DNA from: UBA5359 sp028699365 [NCBI: bacterium]
GTDB lineage: Bacteria > UBP13 > UBA5359
Assembly: GCA_028699365.1 (NCBI GenBank)
Contig: JAQVUQ010000075.1
Location: 1-9,707 of the forward strand
DNA: 9,707 bases
Reading direction: 5' to 3'
A program made the position numbers and the translations under genes. Below the pieces are notes generated by a model. The model was not told where the DNA came from, did not search any database, and saw nothing but the letters and a program-made list of their open reading frames with translations. Each line of letters starts with the position of its first letter. The first letter of the stretch is position 1. Shown piece by piece: positions 8,351-9,707 of this stretch.

Positions 8351-9043
8351 ATGAGGAGAAATAATCTGTATGAAACTGAGGAGAGGGGAAAAATAAAACG
8401 CGGCTTTACACTTATTGAACTGCTGGTAGTTATTGCTATTATCGCCTTGTTGGCAGCTATCCTGTTCCCGGTATTTAACCAGGCCAGGGAGAAAGCCAGG
8501 CAGGCACAGTGCCAGAGCAATTTGAAGCAGATTGGGCTGGCGTTTAATATGTATCTGCAGGACTGGGATGAGGTATTTCCTTTATATACACAGGGCGGCG
8601 GATGGCAGACAGTTATGGACAGGCAGATGGGCCGGGGAGGCGTTTACACTAACTTTTCTCCTCTCTGGAAATGCCCCAGTACCGATCCCTTTAACTGGAT
8701 ACATCAGGACGGCAAACAGTCTTACGGCTACAACTATACGTATCTGGGCATAAAAGAATATAATGGTATTCCGCAAGGTTCCAGCAGTCTACTTGGGGCT
8801 CCTGTTCATATGTCCAGGGTTACTCGTCCTGCCGACACTATTATGCTTCTTGATTCCGGAGGAAGCGCATTCGGCAATGCCGGATACTCTTCAGCACATC
8901 CGACTAATACCACCTATACGGTGTCAGACAGACATAACGGCGGAGCCAATGTAGTTTGGGTGGATGGCCACGTTTCTTGGAACCTGCGGGGAAAATTGAC
9001 AGGGGCCAGTGCAACAAATGCTTACTGGAAGGCGGTTAGATGA
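8351..9043 (+). CDS. Type IV-like prepilin / pseudopilin with H-X9-DG motif (DUF1559-like)
   Basis: 230 residues. An 18-residue charged leader ends KIKRG, followed by [23 protein letters not shown] prepilin peptidase should cut after Gly18; Phe19 would be methylated and Glu23 is the conserved Glu5 of the mature pilin. The hydrophobic helix continues as [21 protein letters not shown], then a globular domain with WKCPSTDP. The C-terminal part carries H195[11 protein letters not shown] (205-206), the H-X9-DG signature of large prepilin families in Planctomycetes, Verrucomicrobia, Lentisphaerae and Armatimonadota. Such genomes carry many copies and the role is poorly known; the protein may be a minor pilin or a type II secretion pseudopilin. 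ATG 8351 has a strong AGAGGAGGT ribosome site. The secreted beta-helix gene begins 43 bases downstream with no terminator between, so they are probably co-transcribed. Confidence 0.93.
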   Translation: MRRNNLYETEERGKIKRGFTLIELLVVIAIIALLAAILFPVFNQAREKARQAQCQSNLKQIGLAFNMYLQDWDEVFPLYTQGGGWQTVMDRQMGRGGVYTNFSPLWKCPSTDPFNWIHQDGKQSYGYNYTYLGIKEYNGIPQGSSSLLGAPVHMSRVTRPADTIMLLDSGGSAFGNAGYSSAHPTNTTYTVSDRHNGGANVVWVDGHVSWNLRGKLTGASATNAYWKAVR

Positions 9044-9086
9044 TTAAAGCAGGTCGGCAGAGTAAATAACTGAATTGGAGGAGAAA

Positions 9087-9707
9087 ATGAGTTGTAGGAA
9101 AATGGTTTGTGTAATGTCTTTTCTGATTTGTCTGTTAGCTTTGAACAGCGTCTGCTGGGCGAGCACCTGGTATGTTCGCCCAGCCGGCGGCAGCTATGGT
9201 CTGGAGAATGGAACATCATACGACAATGCATGGGATGGGTTCGGCAGAATCGTCTGGGGAAGCTCCGGGGTAACTGCGGGGGATACTCTGTATGTCTGCG
9301 GTAATCACTATCAGACCATGACAGTTGGTGCTACCGGTGCTTCCGGCTCTCCCATTACCATTCGCGGCGATTATGCGATTTCAGCAGGGGTTATTGACGG
9401 GTCAGCGGATATCAAGACCGGTAAATCCGCCTATTGGACGGAGACCTCAACGGGATCTAATAAATGGTACTATTCCAACGGTTATTCCAATTATGTCCTG
9501 CTTAACGACAAATTCGCCAAACGGGTGTACACTCTCGATGGCATGGATCAGGATGGCGAATGGTACTATTCCAACCCATATATCTATATCTACAGCACTA
9601 CTAACCCGGCCGACTCCACCACGTTTCAAACGATACGGGTAGGCCATTACAGCAAAGAATACGGTATCAAGATAGACAGCAAGAGTTATGTCACGGTTCG
9701 CAACCTA
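9087..9707 (+). CDS. Secreted right-handed parallel beta-helix protein (3' partial)
   Basis: 207 residues are visible and the frame is open at the right edge. ATG 9087 follows GGAGG (9077-9081) at 5 bases. The signal peptide MSCRKMVCVMSFLICLLALN ends VCWA and should be cut after Ala25. The mature start STWYVRPAGGSYGLENGTSYDNAWDGF is the usual opening of secreted parallel beta-helix (pectate-lyase-like) proteins. GDTLYVCGNHYQTMTVG, SGSPITIRGDYA and GVIDGS are typical first-rung motifs. Later, KWYYSN and GEWYYSNPYIYIYSTTNP are typical of the same families. The helix core and any catalytic site lie beyond the window, so enzyme (polysaccharide lyase or hydrolase) and structural adhesin cannot be separated. 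It is probably in one operon with the prepilin. A stable hairpin lies at 9154-9184 within the signal-peptide junction. Confidence 0.88.
   Translation, partial: MSCRKMVCVMSFLICLLALNSVCWASTWYVRPAGGSYGLENGTSYDNAWDGFGRIVWGSSGVTAGDTLYVCGNHYQTMTVGATGASGSPITIRGDYAISAGVIDGSADIKTGKSAYWTETSTGSNKWYYSNGYSNYVLLNDKFAKRVYTLDGMDQDGEWYYSNPYIYIYSTTNPADSTTFQTIRVGHYSKEYGIKIDSKSYVTVRNL
9154..9184 (+). promoter_or_regulatory. Stable hairpin inside the beta-helix gene at the signal-peptide junction
   Basis: GCTGGGCGA (9154-9162) pairs perfectly with TCGCCCAGC (9176-9184). The stem extends inward by a G-T wobble and two more pairs to 12 bp, closing a 7-base loop (9166-9172). No T-run follows, so it is not a terminator. 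It lies about 67 bases into the coding region over the codons around the predicted signal-peptidase site, and could slow ribosomes there or be chance. Confidence 0.5.
9463..9575 (+). repeat. 17-bp direct repeat AATGGTACTATTCCAAC within the beta-helix gene
   Basis: The identical 17-mer occurs at 9463-9479 and 9559-9575, exactly 96 bases (32 codons) apart and in the same reading frame, encoding WYYSN each time. The flanking residues differ (KWYYSNGYSN against EWYYSNPYIY), so it marks either two related strands of the fold or a local duplication. Confidence 0.7.

Noticed and set aside
9107-9304. Plus-strand frames at 9107..9304 and 9325..9642
   Set aside because: They are out of frame with the secreted beta-helix protein, which has a ribosome site, a signal peptide and recognisable rung motifs and runs through both.

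Overview
The window looks like a chromosomal piece from a diderm bacterium. It joins a conserved housekeeping block (2..5437) to an accessory block of regulatory and surface genes (5536..9707). The surface side is distinctive: a type IV-like prepilin of the H-X9-DG (DUF1559-like) kind, followed by a secreted right-handed beta-helix protein. This pairing is typical, from memory, of Armatimonadota and of the Planctomycetes/Verrucomicrobia/Lentisphaerae group. The prepilin stretch [15 protein letters not shown], followed by [19 protein letters not shown], reads most like Armatimonadota. Order atpA-atpG-atpD-atpC followed by murA is a gene neighbourhood I associate with Firmicutes-type (Terrabacteria) genomes, which fits a diderm Terrabacteria lineage. 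The phylum is an inference only.

Region 1 (2..3961): the 3' part of an F1Fo ATP synthase operon. It holds the alpha subunit (5' end cut off by the window), gamma, beta and epsilon, tightly packed (1-base overlap, then gaps of 4 and 3 bases). All visible catalytic motifs are intact.

Region 2 (3962..5535): a 225-base spacer with a heptanucleotide tandem array and inverted matches to it, then murA (TTG start, catalytic Cys present), then a hairpin overlapping the murA stop.

Region 3 (5536..6051): a small signal-peptide protein ending in Phe, probably an outer-membrane beta-barrel.

Region 4 (6052..8249): a more AT-rich, probably accessory stretch. A near-consensus sigma-70 promoter lies inside a 39-bp near-perfect palindrome and drives a GntR/LacI hybrid regulator. 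An AraC-family regulator follows 43 bases later, probably in the same transcript.

Region 5 (8250..9707): a second sigma-70-like promoter, then the H-X9-DG prepilin and, 43 bases later, the 5' part of a secreted beta-helix protein that runs off the window. The two sensor-regulators, the pseudopilin and the beta-helix protein together suggest a substrate-responsive (probably carbohydrate) surface module. That link is inferred from proximity and family habits only.

No gene-free stretch exceeds 300 bases. The three longest (3962..4186, 6052..6250, 8250..8350) are described in the entries. I saw no tRNA, rRNA, CRISPR array, transposase or phage gene, and no clearly new multi-gene system. The strongest unusual signal is the concentric palindrome over the promoter at 6174..6218.
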